Source: a virus. Taken from it: a DNA stretch of 64,000 bases. The notes below the pieces were generated by a model. The model was not told the origin of the DNA, made no database searches, and saw nothing but the letters and a program-made list of their open reading frames with translations. A program made the translations under genes and the position numbers. The stretch covers positions 62,001 to 126,000 of IMG/VR virus record IMGVR_UViG_3300047382_000480. One strand, written 5' to 3'. This document shows, in pieces, positions 45,902 to 52,966 of the stretch (position 1 is its first letter; every line of letters begins with the position of its first letter).

Positions 45902-47031
45902 TAAAACCCTTCCTCAACTTTATTTCTGGTAAGGAGCTCAGTTTCTTTGAACGCCATAGCCATTGTTATTTCTGATGGTGCACCACGTGCGTCTTTAAAT
46001 GTAGTAAATGTACCACCATTACCATAGTCGATTGACAAATCCGTTAGAAAACAAGGTGCTATTTTATTAAGGTATCTATTTTCTCTATTTTTATACACAT
46101 ACTCTATTTGAAATTCTGAGGGGAAAGTAAAAAATAATCCTGTCTCGTCTTTTTCTGGGTGCATATGTGATTTAAATAATTTGATAATATCCATTACATC
46201 TCTCAGTTCTTTCTCATTCCTTGGAGCGAACTTATATTCAAAAGCAAAACTTCTGAAACCCATAGTTTGAAAAATCTGTTCTTTATAGGGATTGCGAATT
46301 GTTCTTGTAGAAGACCTTATAGCACCGCTCACGTTCAGGTCGCCAAGACCCAACTCTCTTGGTATATTACCAGCACTAGAAATAGTTCTTGCAAGAACAC
46401 TACCTAATGGAGAACCTGCTGCAGCTTCCAATGCTTTACCAAACTCACCCTTTCCAATTAAATCCTTTACTGCATTAAATGTTTGGGTTAGTTGAGTGTC
46501 ACCTGCCATACCCCCGCCCATAATCGTTCCAAGATCTTCAATATTGAATTCAGCACCATATTTGGCTTGAGGTGAATTTGGGATGTAAAGAGATATCGAA
46601 GAATCTATTTTCTTGGTAATCCTTGACTGCATCGCTCCAGCTTTCTTAATTAATTCGCTTGCTCCTAATGATGCAGCACCCGCGACACCAGCTTTTTTCA
46701 CAGCACCGCCACTAGTTGCAGCTGAAAGACCTATACCAAAAGTTGCTGCAGCAGTAGTCCTGAGAAATGATTGCCTTCCTTCTTCTATTGATAGTTCCTT
46801 TGCAGCAGATCTGTCGCCTGCGTTAGCCAACCCCTTTAAATCGGAAACCCTTTCGTTTTTCTCTGTTAGGCTTTCAGTTTTGAAAATATAAAAATTTATA
46901 GCATGGGGTTGCTCATCAGAGCCGATATTTGAAGGATAGCGATATATCTTATTTTTTCGCCTTTTCCTTTTTTTCTCAACAACTGTGTCAGTAGTCAGCG
47001 GAGTATTTTTGGTGTCTGCTTCTGTAGCCAT
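45901..47031 (-). CDS. gp48: Baseplate tail-tube cap gp48
   Basis: 376 aa (T4 gp48 is 364 aa). The start is a basic, disordered tail (KKRKRRKNKIYRYPSN). A middle Ala/Gly-rich segment (AAATFGIGLSAATSGGAVKKAG) follows, and the tube-like C-terminal domain has FRSFAFEYKFAPRNEKELRDVMDII, LFFTFPSEFQIEYVY and NKIAPCFLTDLSIDYGNGG, typical of gp48. It covers the dome of the baseplate where tail-tube growth begins. It is the first gene of the minus-strand hub operon. Confidence 0.9.
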   Translation of the reverse strand: MATEADTKNTPLTTDTVVEKKRKRRKNKIYRYPSNIGSDEQPHAINFYIFKTESLTEKNERVSDLKGLANAGDRSAAKELSIEEGRQSFLRTTAAATFGIGLSAATSGGAVKKAGVAGAASLGASELIKKAGAMQSRITKKIDSSISLYIPNSPQAKYGAEFNIEDLGTIMGGGMAGDTQLTQTFNAVKDLIGKGEFGKALEAAAGSPLGSVLARTISSAGNIPRELGLGDLNVSGAIRSSTRTIRNPYKEQIFQTMGFRSFAFEYKFAPRNEKELRDVMDIIKLFKSHMHPEKDETGLFFTFPSEFQIEYVYKNRENRYLNKIAPCFLTDLSIDYGNGGTFTTFKDARGAPSEITMAMAFKETELLTRNKVEEGF

Positions 47032-47041
47032 TAGACTTCTC

Positions 47042-47049
47042 TATAAATA
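47042..47049 (+). promoter_or_regulatory. T4-late-like promoter for gp4 operon
   Basis: TATAAATA on the plus strand, 24 bp before the gp4 ATG. It faces the minus-strand box at 47066-47073, 16 bp away. Confidence 0.7.
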
Positions 47050-47065
47050 GGGTTATTATTCTTCT

Positions 47066-47073
47066 TATTTATA
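47066..47073 (-). promoter_or_regulatory. T4-late-like promoter for gp48 operon
   Basis: TATAAATA on the minus strand, touching the gp4 start codon and lying 34 bp before the gp48 ATG. Transcription from it must run through the opposing plus-strand box. Confidence 0.7.
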
Positions 47074-47517
47074 ATGCCATATTCAAAAAATGTTTACAAG
47101 GGTCGTTTTAAACCCACTAATCCAAAAAAATATTGTGGAGATGTCTCCAATATTATTTATCGCTCATCATATGAGCTAAAATTTATGAAATGGTGCGACC
47201 TCAACGAAAATATAATAGAGTGGGGTTCCGAAGAATTGTCTATACCATACAAATCACCAGTTGATAATAGAATACACAGATATTTCCCAGACTTCTATCT
47301 AAAATTAAATAACAAAAAATATCTGATAGAAATAAAACCTTCAAGGTTCACCCAAGAACCGAAAGTACCCAAAAGAAAAACAAAAAGATTTATTGAAGAA
47401 GTCAAACAATATGGAAATAACATAGCCAAATGGGAAAGTGCAACTGAGTTCTGTCTAGATAATGGTTGGGAATTTAAAATTATTACTGAAAAAGAATTAG
47501 GCATCTCTTATAAATAA
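47074..47517 (+). CDS. gp4: Head completion protein gp4
   Basis: 147 aa (T4 gp4 is 150 aa). The family pattern is clear: YKGRFKPTNPKKYCGD, YRSSYELKFMKWCDLN, then YFPDFYLKLNNKKYLIEIKPS, a PD-(D/E)xK-like nuclease signature (PD...EIK), and KRFIEEVKQYGNNIAKWESA. gp4 completes packaged heads so that tails can join; the nuclease-like fold suggests a DNA-end role. It is the first gene of the plus-strand operon. Confidence 0.93.
   Translation: MPYSKNVYKGRFKPTNPKKYCGDVSNIIYRSSYELKFMKWCDLNENIIEWGSEELSIPYKSPVDNRIHRYFPDFYLKLNNKKYLIEIKPSRFTQEPKVPKRKTKRFIEEVKQYGNNIAKWESATEFCLDNGWEFKIITEKELGISYK
47509..47516 (+). promoter_or_regulatory. T4-late-like -10 box adjoining 47522 ATG
   Basis: TATAAATA overlapping the gp4 stop codon, five bases before the next ATG. 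As at gp25, a transcript starting from it would be leaderless for that gene. AAGGA is also here but is too close to the ATG for normal ribosome-binding spacing. Confidence 0.45.
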
Positions 47518-47521
47518 GGAT

Positions 47522-48088
47522 ATGGCTAATCCTTTAGAAAAAATACGAGCAAACTCTAACGACCAGCAAAAATCTATGGACTGGTATCAGAGACAAGTGC
47601 GTCAATTGGCATCAAACGTCAATTCACCGCAAGCATATGTTCGTTCAAAAATGTTTGAAGTGAAATCAGATATAGAGATCGGAAGTATGTACCTCTATAG
47701 ATATGACCCGAAGCATAAAGAAACACTTCCATATTATGACACCTTCCCATTGGTTCTACCATTTGAACCTGCAAAGGGAGGGTTTTATGGATTAAATCTG
47801 CATTACTTACCATATATGATGAGAGCAAAACTTCTTGGTCAATTGCTAGAAACAGCGAACGATAAAACGATTGGTCCAGAAACTAAAATGAGATATAACT
47901 GGCAGATTTTAAAAAGCATTGGTAATGAAATAAAACCTTGTGTGAAAAGGTATTTGACAAATCACGTTGTAACATCTTTCTATAAAGTTAATCCAGAAGA
48001 TTGGAAATCAACTATCTTTCTTCCGATTGACAATTTTGTTGGTGCAACAAAGAATAAAGTATTTACAGATTCAAGGGCAATGCTATAA
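47522..48088 (+). CDS. Conserved head/tail completion protein, possibly gp2
   Basis: 188 aa. WYQRQVRQLASNVNSP leads to the distinctive SMYLYRYDPKHKETLPYYDTFPLVLPFEP and GFYGLNLHYLPYMMRAKLLGQL, followed by PCVKRYLTNHVVTSFYKV. I recall such a segment in T4-like proteins annotated as DNA end protector (gp2), which in T4 is the neighbour of gp4. The size (T4 gp2 is 274 aa) does not match well, so the name is tentative. The stop overlaps the next ATG by one base. Confidence 0.7.
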   Translation: MANPLEKIRANSNDQQKSMDWYQRQVRQLASNVNSPQAYVRSKMFEVKSDIEIGSMYLYRYDPKHKETLPYYDTFPLVLPFEPAKGGFYGLNLHYLPYMMRAKLLGQLLETANDKTIGPETKMRYNWQILKSIGNEIKPCVKRYLTNHVVTSFYKVNPEDWKSTIFLPIDNFVGATKNKVFTDSRAML

Positions 48089-48717
48089 TGGCTAATTTTC
48101 AATTAAATGACTTTTTAGCAAAGATACGTTCAGAAGATCTTGCAAGATCTAGTAGATTTGAGATAGTCATAACAACTCCTGGAAAATCCAGCAACGCAAG
48201 AAGTGTTTCTCTCCTATGCGAAGAAGCAGCAATTCCTGGATTAATATCAACCTTTGTACCAACAAAGATTGGTAACTGGACTGAATATCGTGTTCATGGC
48301 GTTGAATTCTTCGGGGATAATGCAACATTCGGGTTCTATGTTGATACGCAGTGGGGTGTGAGAGAGTTTTTTGAAGATTGGATTGCCACAACTCAAGTTG
48401 ATACTATATCAAAAGAAGTTGGGTTTTATGAAGACTACACTGCTGACATCGAGATATATACGCTGGATAGAGCTGACAACAGAACAGGGAAATGGTGTCT
48501 TCGGGATGCGTTCCCGAGGCTGGTAAACTTAACGCCAGTTTCTCAAGCTGCAGATTCACCAGCAAGAGTAAGTGTCACATTCGCTTACAAATATTGGACG
48601 TCAGATACAATTGAAGAAGGATTCCGCGAAGGCGGTGGACCACTCGGAAACATCAAACGATTGGTCAATATGTTTAAAAACGATGGTAAGGGGTTCAAAG
48701 ACCTTTTTGACTTTTAA
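48088..48717 (+). CDS. Tail-tube-fold protein, possible gp54
   Basis: 209 aa, clearly patterned like the tail tube protein gp19: SSRFEIVITTPGKS, CEEAAIPGLISTF, IGNWTEYRVHGVEFFGDNATFGFYV, REFFEDWIATTQ, and DAFPRLVNLTPV...VSVTFAYKYW. It has a C-terminal extension of about 40 residues not found in gp19. A tube-fold protein in the baseplate cluster fits the tube initiator gp54 of T4 (320 aa), though it is shorter. It may be a tube-cap or initiator protein. Confidence 0.75.
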   Translation: MANFQLNDFLAKIRSEDLARSSRFEIVITTPGKSSNARSVSLLCEEAAIPGLISTFVPTKIGNWTEYRVHGVEFFGDNATFGFYVDTQWGVREFFEDWIATTQVDTISKEVGFYEDYTADIEIYTLDRADNRTGKWCLRDAFPRLVNLTPVSQAADSPARVSVTFAYKYWTSDTIEEGFREGGGPLGNIKRLVNMFKNDGKGFKDLFDF

Positions 48718-48727
48718 GGAGTAAATA

Positions 48728-49426
48728 ATGGCACTACCGCAAATTGATGTGCAAACATTTAATATTAATATATCATCATTGGGAAAGAAATTTAAGTTTA
48801 GACCTTTCCTAGTAAAAGAAGAAAAATTGTTGGTTATGGCAGGGGAGTCTGAGGACAAATCTGATATGATAAATGCCGTGCAACAGATAATAACGAACTG
48901 TTCCATGGGAAAGGTAAACGGAGAAACCTTACCGATATTTGACCTCCAAAAAGTATTCTTAGAAATACGAGGGATGTCTGTATCAAACATCATAAACTTG
49001 GTTGCAAATTGCGGTGAGTGCGGTATAGAAAACGATGTTGTGTTTGACTTAGAAAAAGTCAAGATTACAAAAAACAAAGGACACACTAATAAAATAAAAC
49101 TCACCGAAACAATGATTCTGGAAATGGATTACCCAGACGTTCACGAAATCAGTAAACTGATGAGTGGTGAGACAGAAGAAATATATGAAGTAACAGCAAA
49201 TTGTATTAAAACGATCTATAACGACGAAGAAATAATTCAATTCCAAGAAAGTCCATTGGAAGAAAGAATTAATTTTATAGAAGGATTTTCGGTTAAACAA
49301 TTTGCTCTTATAAGACAATTTTACGAAAGTATGCCACAAATTTTACATGCGATTGATTTCAAATGTAAGGCATGCAAAAAGGACAATACGCTTGTTATTG
49401 ATGGCTACGAAAATTTTTTCGTCTAA
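48728..49426 (+). CDS. gp26: Baseplate hub assembly protein gp26
   Basis: 232 aa (T4 gp26 is 208 aa). MALPQIDVQTFNINISSLGKKFKFRPFLVKEEKLL is the characteristic start of the T4_baseplate/gp26 family. It contains two Cys pairs that look like a zinc ribbon: NCGECG near residue 98 and CKACK near residue 219. AAGGAG lies 8 nt upstream. The end of the gene (GAA AAT TTT TTC GTC TAA) contains a double slippery run that could send ribosomes into the -1 frame. Together with the next segment it resembles a phage tail-assembly-chaperone pair. Confidence 0.88.
   Translation: MALPQIDVQTFNINISSLGKKFKFRPFLVKEEKLLVMAGESEDKSDMINAVQQIITNCSMGKVNGETLPIFDLQKVFLEIRGMSVSNIINLVANCGECGIENDVVFDLEKVKITKNKGHTNKIKLTETMILEMDYPDVHEISKLMSGETEEIYEVTANCIKTIYNDEEIIQFQESPLEERINFIEGFSVKQFALIRQFYESMPQILHAIDFKCKACKKDNTLVIDGYENFFV
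49411..49420 (+). promoter_or_regulatory. Probable -1 ribosomal frameshift site
   Basis: AAATTTTTTC in the gp26 reading frame gives two overlapping X-XXY-YYZ heptamers, A-AAT-TTT and T-TTT-TTC, 3 bases before the gp26 stop codon. An AT hairpin (AATTTGTTT / AAACAAATT) lies about 30 bases downstream at 49450-49468. The -1 frame is blocked by TGA at 49399 and open from 49402 to 49596, so it can be entered only by shifting or from a weak internal start. Confidence 0.65.
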
Positions 49427-49596
49427 GCCTCTCTCACGAAACCTTGCAGAATTTGTTTAAAACAAATTTTTTATTAATGCAAGAACACCATTACTCTCTC
49501 ACGGAAATAGAGGCAATGGTTCCTTGGGAGAGGGAAGTCTACGTTGCTATGTTAGTTGAACATCTAAAGAAAAAGGCTGAGGCTGCAAAGAGATAA
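49420..49596 (+). CDS. gp51-like frameshift extension of gp26
   Basis: 58 codons in the -1 frame, no upstream ATG. The product reads RLSLSHETLQNLFKTNFLLM, then QEHHYSLTEIEAMVPWEREV and a basic helical end. The YSLTEIE...PWER pattern is that of C-terminal extensions of tail assembly chaperones and of small gp51-type hub assembly proteins. The first usual start is ATG at 49477 (39 codons), but the protein-like part begins before it. Shifting would give a 289-aa gp26 fusion. It lies directly before the candidate tape measure, the classical place. Confidence 0.68.
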   Translation, partial: RLSLSHETLQNLFKTNFLLMQEHHYSLTEIEAMVPWEREVYVAMLVEHLKKKAEAAKR

Positions 49597-49602
49597 AGAA
49601 CT

Positions 49603-51033
49603 ATGGCAGAAGAAATTAGACCAAACCTGAACAAATCCCGTGGGGATGTCGTTATCGGTTTTCCAGACCTTCTGAAAGGTAACGCTGGAAACTCCGCTAC
49701 ATCTGATCCAATCACAATGAAAAGGGCTGAAGAAGGTCAGTCTTTTGGCGGTTCTGGAAGTGGCGGTGGCGGTGGCATGTCTAATAACGTCACACCAATA
49801 CTTGGTGATCTTCAAGCTGCATCCGAACTCTCTATGGAAGAGTTGGCAAAACAAACAGATATCTTAGAAGGAATAGAAAAAAACACTTCTGAAACAACCA
49901 CTGCTGGCGGTCAAGAAAAGAAATCTTCCGAAGAAGATATAAGAGCAAAACTAGATGAATCAAAACCCCTTGACCAAGAACAAGGGAACAAGATAATCGA
50001 TAAGCTGGCTGAGCTCAATAGCAATAGTAAAGCAACAGCATCTCTGTTGTCAGTTGCTGCGGCATTTGCAGGAACTCAAGCCGACGAAATCACAGACGCA
50101 ATTGACAATATGACCACCACACAGAAGGCTGTTGCTGCAGCATTAACTGTTGGTGTTGCAGGAACTAGTATCGCTGCAAGTAAACTTGTGACCGCTCCAT
50201 TGAAAAAAATTGTTAGTCCTGACAAAAAGGAAAAACCAAAGCCCAATTCCTCGAAGTCAAAAAAACCAAAAACTGCTAAACCCAAACCCCCACCATCTCC
50301 CGCTAAACCCAAATCAGGAGTCGTTAAACAGGCAGCAAAGACAGGCGGTAAATTGATTGCTAAGCAGGGAGCAAAGGTGGCAACAATTGCTGCATCTGGT
50401 CCAGCAGCACCTATCGTCGCGAGTGTCATGGCTGCAGCAACAGTTTATGAGCTTGGTACAATGGCTCTGGAAAAGGCAGGTTATGGGGAAGAAGTCGAAG
50501 CATTTGAAACAGGTGCAATGAATCTTGCTGGGATTGAAACAGATGAACAAGAAATTGAAAAAGATGCAGCCAAAGTTGCATTGAATGAGAAGAAAATGCA
50601 GGCTTTGGTCAAGAAAATTGATTCGTCAGACCTCACCGACCAACAAAAAACATTTCAAAAGGCAGAGTTACAGAAGGCATTGAATAACAGCGGTGACGTA
50701 GATACATTCGGAGACAGAAAAGCAAGGATTGCAGATAGAACATTTAAGAGATATGAGAAAATGTATGGTGAAGTAGAGATAGAATCACCAATGACACCTC
50801 CTCCTCAAAGCTCAAACTCGATTGAATCAGAAACATCACAAGCTAGAGAAGCAGAGTTGTTGGCGATGATTCCTGATATTCAAATCCCACCGCAAATACC
50901 ACCAACAGTTAATGTACCAAACCAACCTGCTCCAAATGTTAGTGTGAGCGCAGTTCTTCCAAGAACAAACTTGCCATCCGAATTGTCTTCATTCGGGAAC
51001 CAAGCTAGGATTCCTAAACTAGTTGTTTCATAA
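49603..51033 (+). CDS. Candidate tape measure/hub protein (gp29-like)
   Basis: 476 aa. A Gly-rich hinge (GGSGSGGGGG) near residue 50 is followed by a long helical stretch (ASELSMEELAKQTDILEGIEKNT, IDKLAELNSNSKATASLLSVAA). Hydrophobic Ala/Val segments occur at about 145-190 and 260-290, with a Lys/Pro-rich linker (KPKPNSSKSKKPKTAKPKPP) between them and a Pro-rich C-terminus (IQIPPQIPPTVNVPNQPAP). No catalytic motif. The place after the chaperone pair, the helices and the hydrophobic patches fit a tape measure. T4 gp29 is 590 aa. Confidence 0.7.
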   Translation: MAEEIRPNLNKSRGDVVIGFPDLLKGNAGNSATSDPITMKRAEEGQSFGGSGSGGGGGMSNNVTPILGDLQAASELSMEELAKQTDILEGIEKNTSETTTAGGQEKKSSEEDIRAKLDESKPLDQEQGNKIIDKLAELNSNSKATASLLSVAAAFAGTQADEITDAIDNMTTTQKAVAAALTVGVAGTSIAASKLVTAPLKKIVSPDKKEKPKPNSSKSKKPKTAKPKPPPSPAKPKSGVVKQAAKTGGKLIAKQGAKVATIAASGPAAPIVASVMAAATVYELGTMALEKAGYGEEVEAFETGAMNLAGIETDEQEIEKDAAKVALNEKKMQALVKKIDSSDLTDQQKTFQKAELQKALNNSGDVDTFGDRKARIADRTFKRYEKMYGEVEIESPMTPPPQSSNSIESETSQAREAELLAMIPDIQIPPQIPPTVNVPNQPAPNVSVSAVLPRTNLPSELSSFGNQARIPKLVVS

Positions 51034-51056
51034 AAAAGGGGAGCATTGCGCTCCCC
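51032..51056 (-). terminator. Hairpin-U terminator after YRG mini-gene
   Basis: On the minus strand GGGGAGC, a five-base loop and GCTCCCC are followed by TTTTTT. It stops minus-strand transcription just before it would run antisense into the candidate tape measure gene. Confidence 0.85.
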
Positions 51057-51063
51057 AGTACCA

Positions 51064-51225
51064 CTAAGAACTAAACTCTACGCCACGATAAGTGTGTAAA
51101 CTTTCTTTCTTTTCTTGCTTCGGCAATTTTTCGTAAAAGGCTCCTCTATAAGTTTTTCTAGAGTTCTTTTTTACTTTTGCAGATTTTACTAATTGGCTTG
51201 CGCCACGATACATAAACGTGTTCAT
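51064..51225 (-). CDS. 53-aa YRG-repeat mini-protein (DUF4278-like)
   Basis: 53 codons, ATG at 51225 with GGGAGAAG four bases upstream. The product has three tyrosine-arginine-glycine units: MYRGASQ, TYRGAFYEK and TYRGVEFSS, separated by Lys-rich linkers. YRG motifs are the mark of the small DUF4278 family known mainly from cyanobacteria and their phages; the assignment is by motif only. It sits between the gp32 terminator and its own terminator, so it is an independent unit. Function unknown. Confidence 0.75.
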   Translation of the reverse strand: MNTFMYRGASQLVKSAKVKKNSRKTYRGAFYEKLPKQEKKESLHTYRGVEFSS

Positions 51226-51422
51226 AACACTTCTCCCTATACAAGGATTGAAGTAGTCTTTTAACGCATGAACAAATGCGAGTCGATAAAGATGACTAAT
51301 CTATTCTATTTAGTAATAAAAAAGGGACTCCGAAGAGTCCCTATAAACTTGCAACGAGTACTCTTGTTAAATTTTGTCGTTGAGTTTTACCAAGTTTCTA
51401 GCCAAGAGGAGCTAGATTCCTG
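51226..51422. other. Intergenic region between mini-gene and gp32
   Basis: 197 bp without an open frame of note. It holds the gp32 terminator at 51318-51341 and a second imperfect inverted element near its right end (tagccaagaggagctag). A promoter for the mini-gene is expected here, but I see no good TATAAATA or TTGACA/TATAAT pair. Confidence 0.6.
51318..51341 (-). terminator. UUCG-loop terminator downstream of gp32
   Basis: On the minus strand GGGACTC-TTCG-GAGTCCC followed by TTTTTTATTA: a seven-pair stem with the very stable UUCG tetraloop and a U tract. It ends the gp59/gp32 transcript about 80 bp past the gp32 stop. Confidence 0.9.
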
Positions 51423-52331
51423 TTAATCGTCTTCAGCCAACTTAGCGAAGTATGATAGTGTATCATCTTCATCATCGTCATTAGACGCAACTGATACCTC
51501 TGGTTTTGAATCAACAAAAATTTGATCTTCGACATCACCAGTTTGTTCGGCAACTTTCTCAGCTGTGGTTACTTTAGCACCACCAGTAAGAACCATTTCT
51601 AGTTTTTGCTTCAACTCATCATAAGACTTGAAGTTCTTTGGATCAACAATTTCAGCTAGAGAAATTTGTTTCGCCCAAATGGCTTCTATTTCTGAATCTT
51701 CGGAAGCGATAGGAGTTGGGGTAGTTTCAAACTCAGACTTGTCATAGTTACGATAACCATCAACTTGACGAGCCTTCAGTTTAAAGTTTACACCTTCCCA
51801 AAAATCAAAAGGATTAACTGGTGTTTCGTCTTCGAACTGTGGTTGCATAACGTCTTTGATTTTGTCAAAGATTTTCTTACCAAATTTGTAAAGCATAACC
51901 TGCCCCTCGTTTTGAGGATTAGCAGGATCCTTCACAACAAGAACATTAGCATAATAAGCAAGTCGACGTTTTTGTTTTCGGGCAAGATCTTTATTCGCCT
52001 CAACACCACTATTCCAAAGTTCGCTGTTCAATTCAGAAACAGGGTCTTGTTGGTTTAGAGTAGTGAGGGAGTTTTCAATATACCACTTACCAGTTGGACC
52101 TTGGAACCCATGATTAAACATACGAACCCATGGAAGTTCCTCGCCTTGAGGGGAAGGCAAAAAACGAAGAACAGCATAACCATTACCAGCGGAATCTACT
52201 GAGAGTTTCCACTCATTGCTGTCATCTTTTTTATAGTTGGTTTGTGGTGCATCAATTTTTTCGACTTCTTTCATTAGATTATCGAAAGAGCCTCTTGCTT
52301 TACGCAAGTCAGATAGGGAATTAAACGACAT
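51423..52331 (-). CDS. gp32: Single-stranded DNA-binding protein gp32
   Basis: 302 aa (T4 gp32 is 301 aa). The N-terminus MSFNSLSDLRKARGSFDNLMKEV is the self-association region. The DNA-binding core includes AVLRFLPSPQGEELPWVRMFNHGF, WYIENSLTTL and AYYANVLVVKDP, and the C-terminus is very acidic (NDDDEDDTLSYFAKLAEDD), as needed for partner binding. It coats ssDNA in replication and recombination. The protein has no cysteine, so the zinc site of T4 gp32 is missing. Confidence 0.96.
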   Translation of the reverse strand: MSFNSLSDLRKARGSFDNLMKEVEKIDAPQTNYKKDDSNEWKLSVDSAGNGYAVLRFLPSPQGEELPWVRMFNHGFQGPTGKWYIENSLTTLNQQDPVSELNSELWNSGVEANKDLARKQKRRLAYYANVLVVKDPANPQNEGQVMLYKFGKKIFDKIKDVMQPQFEDETPVNPFDFWEGVNFKLKARQVDGYRNYDKSEFETTPTPIASEDSEIEAIWAKQISLAEIVDPKNFKSYDELKQKLEMVLTGGAKVTTAEKVAEQTGDVEDQIFVDSKPEVSVASNDDDEDDTLSYFAKLAEDD

Positions 52332-52390
52332 ATTTTTTCTCCGTATAAGCGTTGTATTTACGATGTATTTTTTGTCCTTTATCAGCGGAC

Positions 52391-52966
52391 TTAGTATTTA
52401 TAAAGATTCTCACCTAGATACCTAGTCTTTTCTGTTAATTTGACAAATGGTCGATATTTTTTTATAAGCAAATTAATGCTCTCTAAAAATATATCATCAC
52501 TATTATCGCTTATTTCAAACAATTTGTCAAGCAAAACTAATGTCTCAATCGTTATTTTTTTACCAAGATAAAGACGATAGACTAATGCGTGATGTCCTTG
52601 TTCAGCGATAAATGGGTTAGAAATAGATTCTTTTTCCATTTCTAATTTTATCAGTTCTACGTCTTGCTCAAACTGATAATCTCTTCTCGCCTTGCGTGAT
52701 TTCCATTCCTTATAGATCTCAGAGGAGCGAGTATCAAACATCCCACCCCACTTGTCTCCAGAAACAAAATTAGCCACTAGCAAGTCGATAATTTCTTTTT
52801 TCTTGTAGTCCCTTGCAAGTTTACGCATTGCAATAATATCTTTCCTCTTCAGGAATGCCTTCTCGCTTGCCTTTACTGCACCACGTGTTTTTGTGATGTC
52901 ATACTTTTCAGTTGTAAAGTGTAGTTTGAGAGCAAGATATAATTTGTAAACCTCAAATGGGTCCAT
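52391..52966 (-). CDS. gp59: Helicase loader gp59
   Basis: 191 aa (T4 gp59 is 217 aa). MDPFEVYKLYLALKLHFTTEKYDITKTRG is the characteristic start; later FLKRKDIIAMRKLARDYKKKEIIDLLVANFVSGDKWGG and ERNPFI-like SNPFIAEQGHHAL follow. It is a basic all-helical protein that loads the replicative helicase gp41 on gp32-coated forks. It is adjacent to gp32 and gp33. The stop/start overlap with gp33 is one base. Confidence 0.92.
   Translation of the reverse strand: MDPFEVYKLYLALKLHFTTEKYDITKTRGAVKASEKAFLKRKDIIAMRKLARDYKKKEIIDLLVANFVSGDKWGGMFDTRSSEIYKEWKSRKARRDYQFEQDVELIKLEMEKESISNPFIAEQGHHALVYRLYLGKKITIETLVLLDKLFEISDNSDDIFLESINLLIKKYRPFVKLTEKTRYLGENLYKY
52395..52402 (-). promoter_or_regulatory. T4-late-like promoter upstream of gp32
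   Basis: TATAAATA on the minus strand, 64 bp before the gp32 ATG and overlapping the 3' end of gp59. It suggests a late supply of gp32 separate from the upstream replication operon. Confidence 0.6.

Noticed and set aside
49477-49596. Separate 39-codon gene started at ATG 49477 as the full gp51
   Set aside because: Protein-like sequence continues upstream of this ATG in the same frame up to the slippery site and no ribosome-binding site precedes the ATG; kept only as the alternative to frameshifting.
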